From the NCBI GenBank assembly GCA_965221595.1, contig OZ244900.1, positions 1,426,001-1,490,000 of the forward strand: a DNA stretch of 64,000 nt, in the 5' to 3' direction. Numbering within the stretch: the stretch's first letter is position 1; each line of letters opens with the position of its first letter. Made by a program: the position numbers and the translations under genes. Positions 53,689 through 63,019 of this stretch are shown one piece after another. Source of the stretch: JAAXGX01 sp965221595 (GTDB taxonomy: Bacteria; Acidobacteriota; Vicinamibacteria; Vicinamibacterales; UBA8438). A model generated the notes under the pieces. That model worked only from the letters and a program-made list of their open reading frames with translations. It ran no database searches and was not told the origin of the DNA.

Positions 53689-54714
53689 ATGAGTCGACGA
53701 CGAGTTCGCATCGTGGCCGTCGCAAGCGCGTCGGTCCTCTGGTTGGGTGTGGCAGCAGCGCCCGCGCTGGCCCAGGACGGCGCCCCGCGGACGCCGTGGG
53801 GCCACCCGGACCTGCAGGGCGTCTGGGATCACCGTACGATCACCCCGCTCGAGCGGCCGGCGGAACTCGCCGAGCGCGAGTTCCTCACCGCCGAGGAGGC
53901 GGCCAGTCTGGAGCAGGCGGCCGTGGACCGCGCCGAGTACCTGCTCAACCGGCCGCCCGAGACGACTACGGCCGGCGGCAACGTGGACCGCCGGGCGGAC
54001 GGCACGCCCGGGTTCTACAACGACTTCTGGCTCGACACCGGCACGCGCGCGGTGGGCACCCGGCGCACGTCGCTGGTGGTCGACCCGCCGAACGGACGGC
54101 TGCCGGCGCTGCTCGCGAGCGCCGAGCGCCGCATCGAGCGGAACCAAGCCTATCGCCGCGAGCACCCGGCCGACTCGTGGCTGGACTTCGACGCCACCGA
54201 CCGCTGCCTGGTGGGCGTGAACAACGGGCCGCCGATTCTTCCGGCCGCCTACAACCAGAACCTGTTCGTGGTGCAGAACGCCGAGTGGGTGCTGCTCGTG
54301 GCCGAGATGATCCACACCGTGCGCGTGATCCCGCTCGACGGCCGGCCGCCGCTGCCGGACCATGTGCGCCAATGGGCGGGCGACGCGCGCGGCCGCTGGG
54401 AGGGCGACACCCTGGTGGTCGAGACGTCCAACTTCGTTCCCGACCGCTGGTGGACGTCGGCCAACCCGATGGGCCGCCTGGCGACGACGGGGAAGCTGCG
54501 CCTGACGGAGCGCTTCACCCGCCTCGACGCCGACACGCTGGAGTACCAGGCCACGGTGGACGATCCCGAGACGTGGAGCCGCCCGTGGACGGTGTCTATC
54601 CCGATGCGCCGCAGCGACCAGCCGCTCTACGAGTACGCCTGCCACGAGGGCAACTACAGCATGCCCAACATGCTGGCGGGGGAGCGTGCCGCCGAGCAGG
54701 CGGCGGCGAAGTGA
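53689..54714 (+). CDS. Secreted DPDLQG-family protein (copy 3)
   Basis: ATG at 53689 after GGAGG (an ATG-like start nine codons upstream is less likely). Signal peptide 'VAVASASVLWLGVAAAPALA', then 'PWGHPDLQGVWDHRTITPLE', 'RRTSLVVDPPNGRLPALL', 'RCLVGVNNGPPILPAAYNQN', 'IHTVRVIPLDGRPPLP', 'WEGDTLVVETSNF' and 'MRRSDQPLYEYACHEGNYSM'. 341 residues. Here the motif is HPDLQG instead of DPDLQG. Same unknown family as 32982 and 52589. Confidence 0.78.
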   Translation: MSRRRVRIVAVASASVLWLGVAAAPALAQDGAPRTPWGHPDLQGVWDHRTITPLERPAELAEREFLTAEEAASLEQAAVDRAEYLLNRPPETTTAGGNVDRRADGTPGFYNDFWLDTGTRAVGTRRTSLVVDPPNGRLPALLASAERRIERNQAYRREHPADSWLDFDATDRCLVGVNNGPPILPAAYNQNLFVVQNAEWVLLVAEMIHTVRVIPLDGRPPLPDHVRQWAGDARGRWEGDTLVVETSNFVPDRWWTSANPMGRLATTGKLRLTERFTRLDADTLEYQATVDDPETWSRPWTVSIPMRRSDQPLYEYACHEGNYSMPNMLAGERAAEQAAAK

Positions 54715-54753
54715 AGGCTGCTCGACAAGCGCGGCCTGCTCGAAGCGCAAGAC

Positions 54754-55215
54754 CTACTTGATCAGATAGCCGCCGTCGGGCTGCTCCGCGCGGTAGGCCT
54801 CGTGGCAGGTCGTGCACGCCGCGTGGAGGTTGGTCAGGGCCAGCTCGGCTCCCTCGACCGCGAGCGGGTTGGGCGACAGGCTCATGAGGTGGACGGCGAC
54901 GCTGATCTCGGACACGGACTTGGAAACGGCGCGAATGGCGTCCACGGCGTCCTCGACCTGATCCCCGTCGGAGCCCGCGCGCTGGCGCCAGTACTGCTGC
55001 ACGAGGTCGATCGCGGGCCGGGCACGGATGATGTGCTCGTTCATCACCGCGTGGTCGCGTGCGTCCAGCCCCTCGCCGAGTCCGCGCGCGGCGGCTTCGA
55101 GGGTGCGCATGGCGGCGGCGTACTCCGCCGACGGTTCCTCGCCCGCGGTCACCGCGACCACCCCGACCGCCGCCGCCATCAGGGCCGGCGCCGCACCCCA
55201 GGTCCGCACGCGCAT
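54754..55215 (-). CDS. Cytochrome c'-like monoheme protein
   Basis: A 153-residue exported protein (signal within MRVRTWGAAPALMAAAVGVV). It is helical with a single heme site near the C terminus, 'LHAACTTCHEAYRAEQPDGG' (CxxCH), as in class II cytochromes c' that bind NO and CO. It faces the acyl-CoA dehydrogenase gene divergently, 29 bases apart. Confidence 0.72.
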   Translation of the reverse strand: MRVRTWGAAPALMAAAVGVVAVTAGEEPSAEYAAAMRTLEAAARGLGEGLDARDHAVMNEHIIRARPAIDLVQQYWRQRAGSDGDQVEDAVDAIRAVSKSVSEISVAVHLMSLSPNPLAVEGAELALTNLHAACTTCHEAYRAEQPDGGYLIK

Positions 55216-55244
55216 CGCTATAGTATTGCAGCCCCGAGGCTCGC

Positions 55245-56411
55245 TTGTCAGCCGTGTCCGATCCCGATCTGCACCGTGATCTCCGCCAGGGGGTGGCCGA
55301 CCTGTGCCGCCGCTTCCCCGACAGCTACTGGCGCGACCTCGACCGCCGCGAGGCCTATCCCGAGGAGTTCGTCCGGACGCTGACGGAGGCGGGCTATCTC
55401 GCCGCGCTAATCCCGGAGGCGTTCGGCGGCGCAGGGCTCGGCCTGCAGGAGGCGTCCGTCATCCTGGAGGAGGTGAACCGCTCCGGAGGCAACGCCGCGG
55501 CCTGCCACGCCCAGATGTACATCATGGGTACGCTGCTGCGGCACGGCTCGGAGGCGCAGAAGCGCGAGTACCTCCCGCGCATCGCCAGCGGCGAGCTCCG
55601 CCTGCAGGCGTTCGGCGTTACCGAGCCGACGAGCGGCACCGACACGACACGGCTCCGGACGATGGCGGTGCGTCGCGGCGACCGCTACGTCGTCAACGGG
55701 CAGAAGGTCTGGATTTCGCGCGCCGAGCACTCCGACCTGCTGCTGCTGCTCGCGCGCACGACGCCGCTCGAAGAGGTGCAGCGCAAGACCGACGGACTCT
55801 CGGTCTTCCTGGTCGATTTGCGCACCGCGGTCGGCAACGGCCTCACCATCCGGCCGGTGCGGACGATGATGAACCACGCTACCACCGAGCTCTACTTCGA
55901 CGACCTCGAGGTCCCGGCCGCGAACCGTGTCGGCGAAGAGGGGCGCGGCTTCCGCTATCTGCTCGACGGCCTGAACGCCGAGCGCATCCTGATTGCAGCC
56001 GAGTGCGTCGGCGACGGTCGCTGGTTCATCGAGCGCGCGGTGCGCTACGCGGGCGAGCGGGTCGTCTTCGACCGGCCGATCGGCAAGAACCAGGGCGTGC
56101 AGTTCCCGATCGCGCGGGCCTACGTCAACGTGGAGAGCGCCGACCTGATGCGCATCAAGGCGGCCCGGCTGTTCGACGCTGGCCGGCCCTGCGGCGCCGA
56201 GGCCAACATGGCGAAGCTGCTCGCCGCCGATGCGTCGTGGGAGGCGGCCAACGTTGCCGTGCAGACGCACGGCGGCTACGGCTTCGCGGAGGAATACGAC
56301 GTGGAGCGCAAGTTCCGCGAGTGCCGGCTGTACCAGGTGGCGCCGATCTCGACGAACCTCATCCTGTCCTACATCGGCGAGCACGTGCTCGGCCTGCCGC
56401 GGTCGTTCTGA
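55245..56411 (+). CDS. Acyl-CoA dehydrogenase family protein
   Basis: FAD-dependent oxidation of an acyl-CoA. TTG at 55245 or GTG at 55254 (MSDPDLHRDLRQG) is the start; up to 388 residues. Visible segments: 'AAACHAQMYIMGTLLRHGS', 'FGVTEPTSGTDTTRLRTMAV' (FAD/substrate loop), 'NGQKVWISRAEHSD', 'GLNAERILIAAECVGDGRWF', 'AVQTHGGYGFAEEYDVERKF' and 'YQVAPISTNLILSYIGEHVL'. The catalytic EGT segment of classical enzymes is replaced by APIST, so substrate class is uncertain. The stop overlaps the start of the CoA-transferase gene. Confidence 0.88.
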   Translation: MSAVSDPDLHRDLRQGVADLCRRFPDSYWRDLDRREAYPEEFVRTLTEAGYLAALIPEAFGGAGLGLQEASVILEEVNRSGGNAAACHAQMYIMGTLLRHGSEAQKREYLPRIASGELRLQAFGVTEPTSGTDTTRLRTMAVRRGDRYVVNGQKVWISRAEHSDLLLLLARTTPLEEVQRKTDGLSVFLVDLRTAVGNGLTIRPVRTMMNHATTELYFDDLEVPAANRVGEEGRGFRYLLDGLNAERILIAAECVGDGRWFIERAVRYAGERVVFDRPIGKNQGVQFPIARAYVNVESADLMRIKAARLFDAGRPCGAEANMAKLLAADASWEAANVAVQTHGGYGFAEEYDVERKFRECRLYQVAPISTNLILSYIGEHVLGLPRSF

Positions 56412-57595
56412 TGGCACCGCGCCCGCTCGACGGGGTTACGGTCGTGGCACTGGAGCAGGCGGTGGCGGCGCCGTTCGCCACGCGCCAGCTCGCCGACCTC
56501 GGCGCCCGCGTGATCAAGGTGGAGCGGCCCGGCGTCGGGGACTTCGCGCGAGTGTACGACGGCGTCGTACACGGGCAGTCGAGCCACTTCGTGTGGTTGA
56601 ACCGGTCGAAGGAGTCGCTGACGCTCGATCTCAAGCGGCCTGCGGCGGCGGGGGTGCTGGGCCGGCTGCTGGCGCGGGCGGACGTGTTCGTGCAGAACCT
56701 GGCGCCGGGCGCGGCCGAGCGCCTCGGCCTGGGCGCGGCGCGGCTGCGGGCGGCCCACCCGCGGCTGATCGTCTGCGGACTGTCGGGGTACGGTTCCAGC
56801 GGCCCGTACCGCGACCGGAAGGCCTACGACCTGCTCGTGCAGGCCGAGTCGGGCGTCATCTCCATCACCGGTACGCCCGCGGAGCAGGTCAAGCTGGCCA
56901 TCCCGGTGGCCGACCTCGCCGCCGGCATGTACGCCTACACGGGCATCCTCACGGCGCTCTTCGCCCGCGAGCGGCGCGGCGAGGGCGCGTCCATCGAGGT
57001 GTCGATGCTCGAGGCGCTGGGCGAGTGGATGGGCTTCCCGCTCACCTATACGCTGTACAACGGCGCGCCGCCGCCGCGCAGTGGGGCCCGCCACGCCACC
57101 ATCGCGCCGTACGGCCCGTTCGCGGCCGCCGGGGGTGAGATGGTCTTCCTCGGCATCCAGAACGAGCGCGAGTGGGCGCGCTTCTGCGCGGAGGTGGTCG
57201 AGCGGCCGGAGCTCGCGCGGGATCCGCGCTTCGACTCGGGCGCGAAGCGCATCGCCAACCGCGCGGCGCTCGATCGCGAGATCGAGGCGGCGTTCTCCGG
57301 GTTGTCGGCGGCGGCCATCATCGAGCGCTTGGAGGCGGCCGGCATCGCCAACGCCCGGCTGAACACGGTGGAGCAGTTCGGCGCGCACCCGCAGCTCGCG
57401 GCGCGCGGCCGCTGGCGGGAGGTCGAGTCGAGCGCCGGGCCGGTGCGGGCGCTGATTCCCCCGGTCACCATGGACGGCGTCGAGCCCCGCATGGCGCGCA
57501 TCCCCGCACTCGGCGAGCACACCGACAACATCCTGGCCGAGCTCGGGTACGAACCCGCCGCCGTGGCCGCCTGGCGCGCCGCCGGCGTCATCTGA
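56411..57595 (+). CDS. CaiB/BaiF-family CoA transferase
   Basis: Class III CoA-transferase that moves CoA between carboxylic acids. The 394-residue protein reads 'LDGVTVVALEQAVAAPFATR', 'LADLGARVIKVERPGVGDFA', 'WLNRSKESLTLDLKRP', 'LIVCGLSGYGSSGPYRDRKA', 'YDLLVQAESGVISITG', 'IEVSMLEALGEWMGFP'. The Asp nucleophile region fits 'RKAYDLLVQ'. The ATG shares one base with the dehydrogenase stop, so the two enzymes probably act on the same acid: activation by CoA transfer, then oxidation or the reverse order. Confidence 0.9.
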   Translation: MAPRPLDGVTVVALEQAVAAPFATRQLADLGARVIKVERPGVGDFARVYDGVVHGQSSHFVWLNRSKESLTLDLKRPAAAGVLGRLLARADVFVQNLAPGAAERLGLGAARLRAAHPRLIVCGLSGYGSSGPYRDRKAYDLLVQAESGVISITGTPAEQVKLAIPVADLAAGMYAYTGILTALFARERRGEGASIEVSMLEALGEWMGFPLTYTLYNGAPPPRSGARHATIAPYGPFAAAGGEMVFLGIQNEREWARFCAEVVERPELARDPRFDSGAKRIANRAALDREIEAAFSGLSAAAIIERLEAAGIANARLNTVEQFGAHPQLAARGRWREVESSAGPVRALIPPVTMDGVEPRMARIPALGEHTDNILAELGYEPAAVAAWRAAGVI

Positions 57596-57671
57596 CGGCC
57601 GGCGGGGTCGCGCCGCCACTGGCGCGGGGCGGTCCCGGCCGCGACACGGACTCGCCGCTCCCCGCGGACTG

Positions 57672-60092
57672 CTACGCGTGCGCCGTCAGCGTCGTGAACG
57701 GCTCGGGGAGATTCTCGAGGCGCGTCAGGACCATGTCCCGCATCACCGGGGTCCGGTTGAAGTAGCCGTCGCCCAGCGCGTCGGCAATCGCGCACAGCAC
57801 GGCGCCGGCCCCCGCGCCGTGGGACGGCTCGCCGATGCCCCGGGCGCCCAGCGGGTTGAACGGGTCGGGTTGGTTGACCGCTGCCCACGCCATCTCGCGC
57901 TCGTGGGGCACGTCGAGCAGCGTCGGCGGACGGTTCGAGTAGAACCGTTTCGAGACCTGCAGCCCCCAGCGGCGATCGTAGACCCACTTCCGTCCGAGGG
58001 CCTCGCTGAAGCCCTGGATGCCGCCGCCGTGGAGCTGCGCGGCGAGCGTGCGCGGGTTGACGACCGTCCCGCAGTCGGTGGACACGCGGTAGTCCTTGAG
58101 CGTGATGGCGCCAGTCTCCAGGTCGACCTCGACCTCCGCGAAACCGATGCAGTAGGACTGGACCCAGCCGCCGGTGGCGTAGTTGTCCTTGGCGACGCCC
58201 AGCAGCCCGCCGCCGGCCAGGGCCGTGGCCGACGTGACGGTCATGGCGTTGATGTCGTCGGGCAGCTCGTGGCCGTCGTAGCGCCCGCCGAGCTCGACAG
58301 CCCGGCGCGCGGCGCGCGCGAAGCTCAGGCCCTGCGAACGGTCGCCGGACCGGAACACCCGGCCGTCCGCGACCTCGTAGTCGTCGGGGGCGCCGCCGAG
58401 GTCGCGCGCGGCAATCTCCTGCAGCTTGCGCCGCGCGTCGTGCCCGGCCGCGTAGTTGGCGCGCGTGTGCGCGTGCGTGGTCATCGTGCCGGCCTGGATC
58501 GAGCTCCACGGCAGGTGTTTCGCGGTGTTGCCCCAGACGACCTCGGCCTGCTCCCAGTCGGTCTGCAGCGCCTCCATCGCGGCGCGCGCCGTATCGAACA
58601 CCGATTCGGTACCCAGGTTGCCGATCCCCTGGTGGATGTGGACCCTCCCGTCGGGCCGGATGACGAGCAGGCCGTCCATGCCGGAGGCACCGGCCGCGAA
58701 CGCGCTCAGCGCCACGCCGATGCCGGTGACCCGCGTGCCCTCGCGGCGGCCGCTGCGGGCCCGCATGGCCGGCCAGTCGAACGCCTCGGCAGCCGTATCC
58801 GCGGCCTCGCGCACGAACGCGCTCGACACGTGGGGCCGTCGGCCCTGGCGCGGCTGCCCGAAGGCTGCCTGTCCGGCCGGGGCGTTGATGCGGATGAGCT
58901 CGAGCGGGTCGAGGTCCAGGCGCCGGGCCGCCTTGTGCAGCATGGGCGCCATCATCGACACCGCCTGCAGGCCGCCCGGTGCACGCTGCGCCGAGCGCGG
59001 CGGCGTGTTCGTGTAGACGGAGACGCCGCGCAGGCGCTGGCTGAGCGGCTGGTACATCAGCGACGCGTAGTCGCCCGCCTGCAGGTGGTCGCCCGAGCGG
59101 CCGTAGGGGCCGGCGTCCTGCACCAGGAACAGGTCGATCGCCGTGACCCGCCCGTCGCGCCGGAAGCCCATCCGGATGCGCCCCTGCAGCCCGGGCCGGG
59201 CGCGGCCGATGAAGTGCTCCTCCTGGCGCGAGATGCGCATCATCACCGGCCTGCCGGCCTTGCGCGACAGCAGCGCCGGAATGGCCATCTGGATGGAGCC
59301 GAACGCCTTGCTGCCGAATCCGCCGCCACAGTACTCGGCGACGAGGACGAGGTCCTCGGGCGCGATGCCGATCAGCCGCGCCGCCGGACCGTGGGTGCGG
59401 GCGGTGCTCTGGGTGGAGGCGTGCAGGTAGCACTTGCCGTGCTGCCAGTACGCCATGGCGCTCCGCGGCTCGAGCGGCTGGTGCGACATGGACTGGTGGA
59501 ACACCGTCTCGTCGAGCACGAGGTCCGCCGCTGCCAGCCCGGCCTCGACGTCGCCCACCTGCCACTCGTCGGTGGCGGTGCCGCCCGCGGGGAACTCGCC
59601 CCGGTCCGCGGCCGCCCAGTCGGCGTCCTCCCACTTGACGGTCGTCACCTCGCGCCCGGTCATCGTGTTGCCGTCGAGGCGCGCGTTCGGCCCGCCCGGA
59701 CGCAGGCTGTCGAGCGGATCGAGCACGAACGGCAGCGGCTCGAGGTCGAGCCGGATGCGCTCGACAGCCTCCGCGGCGGTTGTTTCGTCCACTGCGGCCA
59801 CGGCCAGGATCGGCTCGCCCTCGTAGCGCGGCTCGTCGGTGAGCGCCGCCTCGTTGGGGGCTTCCACCGGCGGCAGGTCCGCGGCCGTCAGGATCGCCGC
59901 CACGCCGGGCAGGGCTTCGGCGGCGCGCGTGTCGATGCGCCGGACCCGACCATGCGGCATGGGGCTCACGAGCAGCTTCGCGAACAGCATGCCCTCGGCT
60001 CGGAAGTCCTCGGCGTACTTCGCCCGCCCGGTCACCTTGGCGATCAGATCCGCGGTCGAGTACGACTTGCCGATCAACTTGTAGTCAGCCAT
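57672..60092 (-). CDS. Molybdopterin-binding large subunit of the xanthine dehydrogenase family
   Basis: An 806-residue catalytic subunit (CoxL/XdhB/aldehyde oxidase type): 'YAEDFRAEGMLFAKLLVSPM', 'FHQSMSHQPLEPRSAMAYW', 'GGGFGSKAFGSIQMAI', 'DMGLLVIRPDG'-like cofactor contacts, 'HQGIGNLGTES', and the catalytic glutamate in 'LGARGIGEPSHGAGAGAV'. No 2Fe-2S or FAD subunit gene neighbours it, so partners must be elsewhere. No signal peptide. The XdhC-like protein at 8520 may serve it. Confidence 0.88.
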   Translation of the reverse strand: MADYKLIGKSYSTADLIAKVTGRAKYAEDFRAEGMLFAKLLVSPMPHGRVRRIDTRAAEALPGVAAILTAADLPPVEAPNEAALTDEPRYEGEPILAVAAVDETTAAEAVERIRLDLEPLPFVLDPLDSLRPGGPNARLDGNTMTGREVTTVKWEDADWAAADRGEFPAGGTATDEWQVGDVEAGLAAADLVLDETVFHQSMSHQPLEPRSAMAYWQHGKCYLHASTQSTARTHGPAARLIGIAPEDLVLVAEYCGGGFGSKAFGSIQMAIPALLSRKAGRPVMMRISRQEEHFIGRARPGLQGRIRMGFRRDGRVTAIDLFLVQDAGPYGRSGDHLQAGDYASLMYQPLSQRLRGVSVYTNTPPRSAQRAPGGLQAVSMMAPMLHKAARRLDLDPLELIRINAPAGQAAFGQPRQGRRPHVSSAFVREAADTAAEAFDWPAMRARSGRREGTRVTGIGVALSAFAAGASGMDGLLVIRPDGRVHIHQGIGNLGTESVFDTARAAMEALQTDWEQAEVVWGNTAKHLPWSSIQAGTMTTHAHTRANYAAGHDARRKLQEIAARDLGGAPDDYEVADGRVFRSGDRSQGLSFARAARRAVELGGRYDGHELPDDINAMTVTSATALAGGGLLGVAKDNYATGGWVQSYCIGFAEVEVDLETGAITLKDYRVSTDCGTVVNPRTLAAQLHGGGIQGFSEALGRKWVYDRRWGLQVSKRFYSNRPPTLLDVPHEREMAWAAVNQPDPFNPLGARGIGEPSHGAGAGAVLCAIADALGDGYFNRTPVMRDMVLTRLENLPEPFTTLTAHA

Positions 60093-60154
60093 GTGCGCTC
60101 TCCAACGTCACTGAGACTACCCGTGCCCCGCCGCGTTTGCAATAAACTCACCGG

Positions 60155-61585
60155 ATGCAGCGCCGGTCGAAGCGAGCGCGGCCTCCGGCCTTGGACTGCC
60201 GGAGTCGGAAGGCCCGACCGCGGCCCGCATTTCGCCGTCCCCGCCGGCGGGGCACCGGCCTGCAGCGCGCGTTCGGCGCACTCCTGGTCGTCCCGGCCCT
60301 GGCCGCGTCGCAACCTGCGCCGGCAGCGGGGCAGGACGAGCCGCAGGTCTTCCGGGGCGCCTACATCCTGCCGATCTCCGGCCCGCCGATCGAGGCCGGC
60401 GCGCTCATCGTGCAGGGCGGCTCGATTGTCGCGGTCGGCGCGGCGGATCTGCTCGCGCCGCCGGGCGCGGTCGAGCACGACCTCGCGGGGCGCGTGCTGA
60501 TGCCCGGCGTGGTCGACAGCCACTCGCACGTCGGTGCCGTGTCGGGGGGCGACCGCTCCTCGCCGCTGCAACCCGACGTGCGCGCGCTGGACTCGATAGA
60601 CATCGCCTCCGACAGCTTCTGGCGCGCCCGCGCCGGCGGCATCACGACGGTGAACGTGATGCCCGGATCCGGCCACCTGCTGTCGGGCCAGACGGTCTAC
60701 CTCAAGCTGCGCGCCGCCGGGCGCACCATCGAGGACTGGCTGTTCTGCGACGATCCGCTGACCGACGTGTGCGGCGGGATGAAGATGGCGAACGGCACGA
60801 ACTCGCTGCGCGAGCCGCCCTTCCCCGGCACGCGCGCCAAGTCCGCCGCCCTCGTGCGCGGTCTCTACCACGAGGCGCGCGCCCACGTGGAGCGGCAGGC
60901 GGCCGCGGCGGCCGGCGACCCGTCCGCGGCGCGCGATCTGCGCCTGGAGGCGTTGGCGGAGGTGCTCGCCGGCGAGCGCATCGTCCAGCACCACACCCAC
61001 CGCCACAACGACATCGCCACCGTCCTGCGGCTGCGTGCGGAATTCGGCTTCCGGGTCGTCATCCAGCACGGCACCGAGGCGTGGAAGCTGGCCGACGAGC
61101 TCGCGGCGGCCGGGGTGCCGGTGTCGCTGACTTCCATCGACGCGCCGGGCGGCAAGGAGGAGACGCTCGACTGGACGCTCGAGGCCGGCGCGATCCTGGA
61201 GCGCGCGGGCGTCGACGTGGCCTTCAACACGGACGACTTCATCACCGATTCGCGGCTGCTGCGGCGCGCGGCGGCGCTTGCCGTGCGCAACGGCATGTCG
61301 CGCGCGAAGGCCCTGGAGGCGTTGACCCTGGCGCCGGCCCGCATGCTCGGGCTCGCCGACCGTATCGGCTCGCTGGAGGCCGGCAAGGATGCCGACTTCG
61401 TGGTGCTGTCGGGCGATCCGTTGAGCGTCTACGCGACAGTCGAGCAGACCTGGGTCGAGGGGCAGCTGATCTACGACCGGTCGAATCCGGTGCACCGCCG
61501 CTACGCGGTCGGCGGCTACGGCGTGTACCGCACGACCGCTACGGAGGAGCAGACGCTGCGCCGCCTGTTGGCGGGGGAGGGGTGA
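60155..61585 (+). CDS. Secreted amidohydrolase, metal site intact
   Basis: A 476-residue protein. After a basic leader comes a hydrophobic export segment ('FGALLVVPALAASQPAPAAG') and an imidazolonepropionase-like amidohydrolase barrel: 'VVDSHSHVGAV' (H123-x-H125), 'QHHTHRHNDIATVLRLR', 'VIQHGTEAWKLADELA' (His about 305) and 'AFNTDDF' (Asp about 359). The metal ligands are all there, so hydrolase activity is likely; substrate unknown. The start is uncertain because the first 40 residues are arginine-rich. Its stop overlaps the next gene (TGATG). Confidence 0.78.
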   Translation: MQRRSKRARPPALDCRSRKARPRPAFRRPRRRGTGLQRAFGALLVVPALAASQPAPAAGQDEPQVFRGAYILPISGPPIEAGALIVQGGSIVAVGAADLLAPPGAVEHDLAGRVLMPGVVDSHSHVGAVSGGDRSSPLQPDVRALDSIDIASDSFWRARAGGITTVNVMPGSGHLLSGQTVYLKLRAAGRTIEDWLFCDDPLTDVCGGMKMANGTNSLREPPFPGTRAKSAALVRGLYHEARAHVERQAAAAAGDPSAARDLRLEALAEVLAGERIVQHHTHRHNDIATVLRLRAEFGFRVVIQHGTEAWKLADELAAAGVPVSLTSIDAPGGKEETLDWTLEAGAILERAGVDVAFNTDDFITDSRLLRRAAALAVRNGMSRAKALEALTLAPARMLGLADRIGSLEAGKDADFVVLSGDPLSVYATVEQTWVEGQLIYDRSNPVHRRYAVGGYGVYRTTATEEQTLRRLLAGEG

Positions 61586-62823
61586 TGCGGGCGCTGGCGG
61601 TGCCGCTGGGTCTCGCCGCGGCACTGGTCGCCGGTCCGGCGCCCCCGGCCGTCGGCCAGGTGGCCGTGCGGGCGGGCGTGCTCCACACCGTCGCCGGGCC
61701 CGCGCTCGAGGACGCCGTCGTGATTGCCGGCGCCGACGGGGTCATCGACTGGGTTGGTCCGGCGGCCGGGGCGTCGATTCCCGACGGGGTCGAGGTACTG
61801 GAAGCCGCAGTGGTCACGCCGGGTCTGGTCGATGCGCACTCCGTCGTCGGCCTGGCGGGCGCGCTGAACAGCAACGCGGGCCAGGTTCGCGATCAGGACC
61901 AACTGGATACATCGGCGCCCATCCAGCCGGAGTTGCGCGCGGTCGACGCCTACGACGCCGCCGAGACGCTCGTCGAGTGGGTGCGCGCCTACGGCGTCAC
62001 GACGCTCCACACCGGTCACGGCCCGGGTGCCCTGATCAGCGGCCAGACGATGATCGTCAAGACCCGCGGGCGCACCGTGGCCGAGGCCGCGGTGGTGCCG
62101 GCGCGGATGCTGGCCGCCACCCTGGGCAACGCCGTGGCCGCCAACTTCCAGTCGCCCGGCACGGCGGCCAAGGGGGTGGCGATGCTGCGCGGCGCGCTGC
62201 TCGGCGCCCAGGCGTACCGGGAGCAGGTGCGGAGGGCGGAGGAGGCCGGGCAGGCCGCCGCGCCGCCGCCGGCCCGCGACCTGGCCAACGAGGCCCTGGC
62301 CCGGGCGCTCGACGGCGAGCTGCCGCTGCTGGTCACCGCCAATACGACGACCGAGATTGCAGCAGCGCTGCGATTGCAGCGCGAGTTCGGTTTCGAGCTG
62401 GTGCTGGACGGCGCCGCCGAGTCGTACCGCCTGCTCGACGAGATCCGGGCCGCGGGCGTGCCGGTGGTGCTGCATCCGCCCATGAGCCGCGTGCGCAACG
62501 GCTCGTTCGAAACCGCCGCCCGGCTGGCCGAGGCGGGCATCCCGTTCGCCATCCAGACCGGTTTCGAGGACTACGTGCCCAAGACACGCGTGCTGCTCTG
62601 GGAGGCCGCCATCGCCGCCGCCAACGGACTGGGTCCTGCGCGGGCGCTCGAGTCGGTGACGCTGGACGCGGCCCGCATCCTCGGCATCGACGGACGCGTC
62701 GGGTCGATCGAGGTGGGCAAGGACGCCGACCTGGTCCTCTTCGACGGCGATCCGTTCGAGTACACCAGCCACGTCTGCGGCGTGATCATCGAGTCGGAGG
62801 TGCTGTCCCGCACGTGCCGTTGA
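61585..62823 (+). CDS. Amidohydrolase-fold paralogue lacking its metal ligands
   Basis: A 412-residue exported protein (signal MRALAVPLGLAAALVAGPAP) homologous to the preceding gene along its length. HSH becomes 'DAHSVVGLA', QHHTHRH becomes 'VTANTTTEIAAALRLQ', the IQHGTE histidine becomes 'VLDGAAESYRLLDEI' and NTDD becomes 'AIQTGFEDY'. Four ligand positions are therefore lost while structural segments ('SVTLDAARILGIDGRVGSIE', 'VGKDADLVLFDGDPFEYTS') are kept, suggesting a pseudoenzyme that partners the active copy. The start codon overlaps the upstream stop. Confidence 0.75.
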   Translation: MRALAVPLGLAAALVAGPAPPAVGQVAVRAGVLHTVAGPALEDAVVIAGADGVIDWVGPAAGASIPDGVEVLEAAVVTPGLVDAHSVVGLAGALNSNAGQVRDQDQLDTSAPIQPELRAVDAYDAAETLVEWVRAYGVTTLHTGHGPGALISGQTMIVKTRGRTVAEAAVVPARMLAATLGNAVAANFQSPGTAAKGVAMLRGALLGAQAYREQVRRAEEAGQAAAPPPARDLANEALARALDGELPLLVTANTTTEIAAALRLQREFGFELVLDGAAESYRLLDEIRAAGVPVVLHPPMSRVRNGSFETAARLAEAGIPFAIQTGFEDYVPKTRVLLWEAAIAAANGLGPARALESVTLDAARILGIDGRVGSIEVGKDADLVLFDGDPFEYTSHVCGVIIESEVLSRTCR

Positions 62824-63019
62824 ACGGGCCGGCGGGTCGAAGGGTGCAACGCGGTGCTGCTCGGCAGGCGCCTTGGTGTTCTCGAGCAGCGGGCCGGTGC
62901 CCGCAGCGGCCGGCGACGACTGCCCGGTCGACGGGCGGCGGCGTGCGTTGCGGTGCGCATTGGTGCGATAATCGAGGCGGTGCTCTGCAAGCGGAGTGCG
63001 TGACGACTGGAGGCCAAGG

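Noticed and set aside
57678..60500. 940-codon forward frame opposite the molybdopterin subunit
   Set aside because: Arg/Val/Gly-rich shadow with no motifs; the reverse frame is clearly the real gene.
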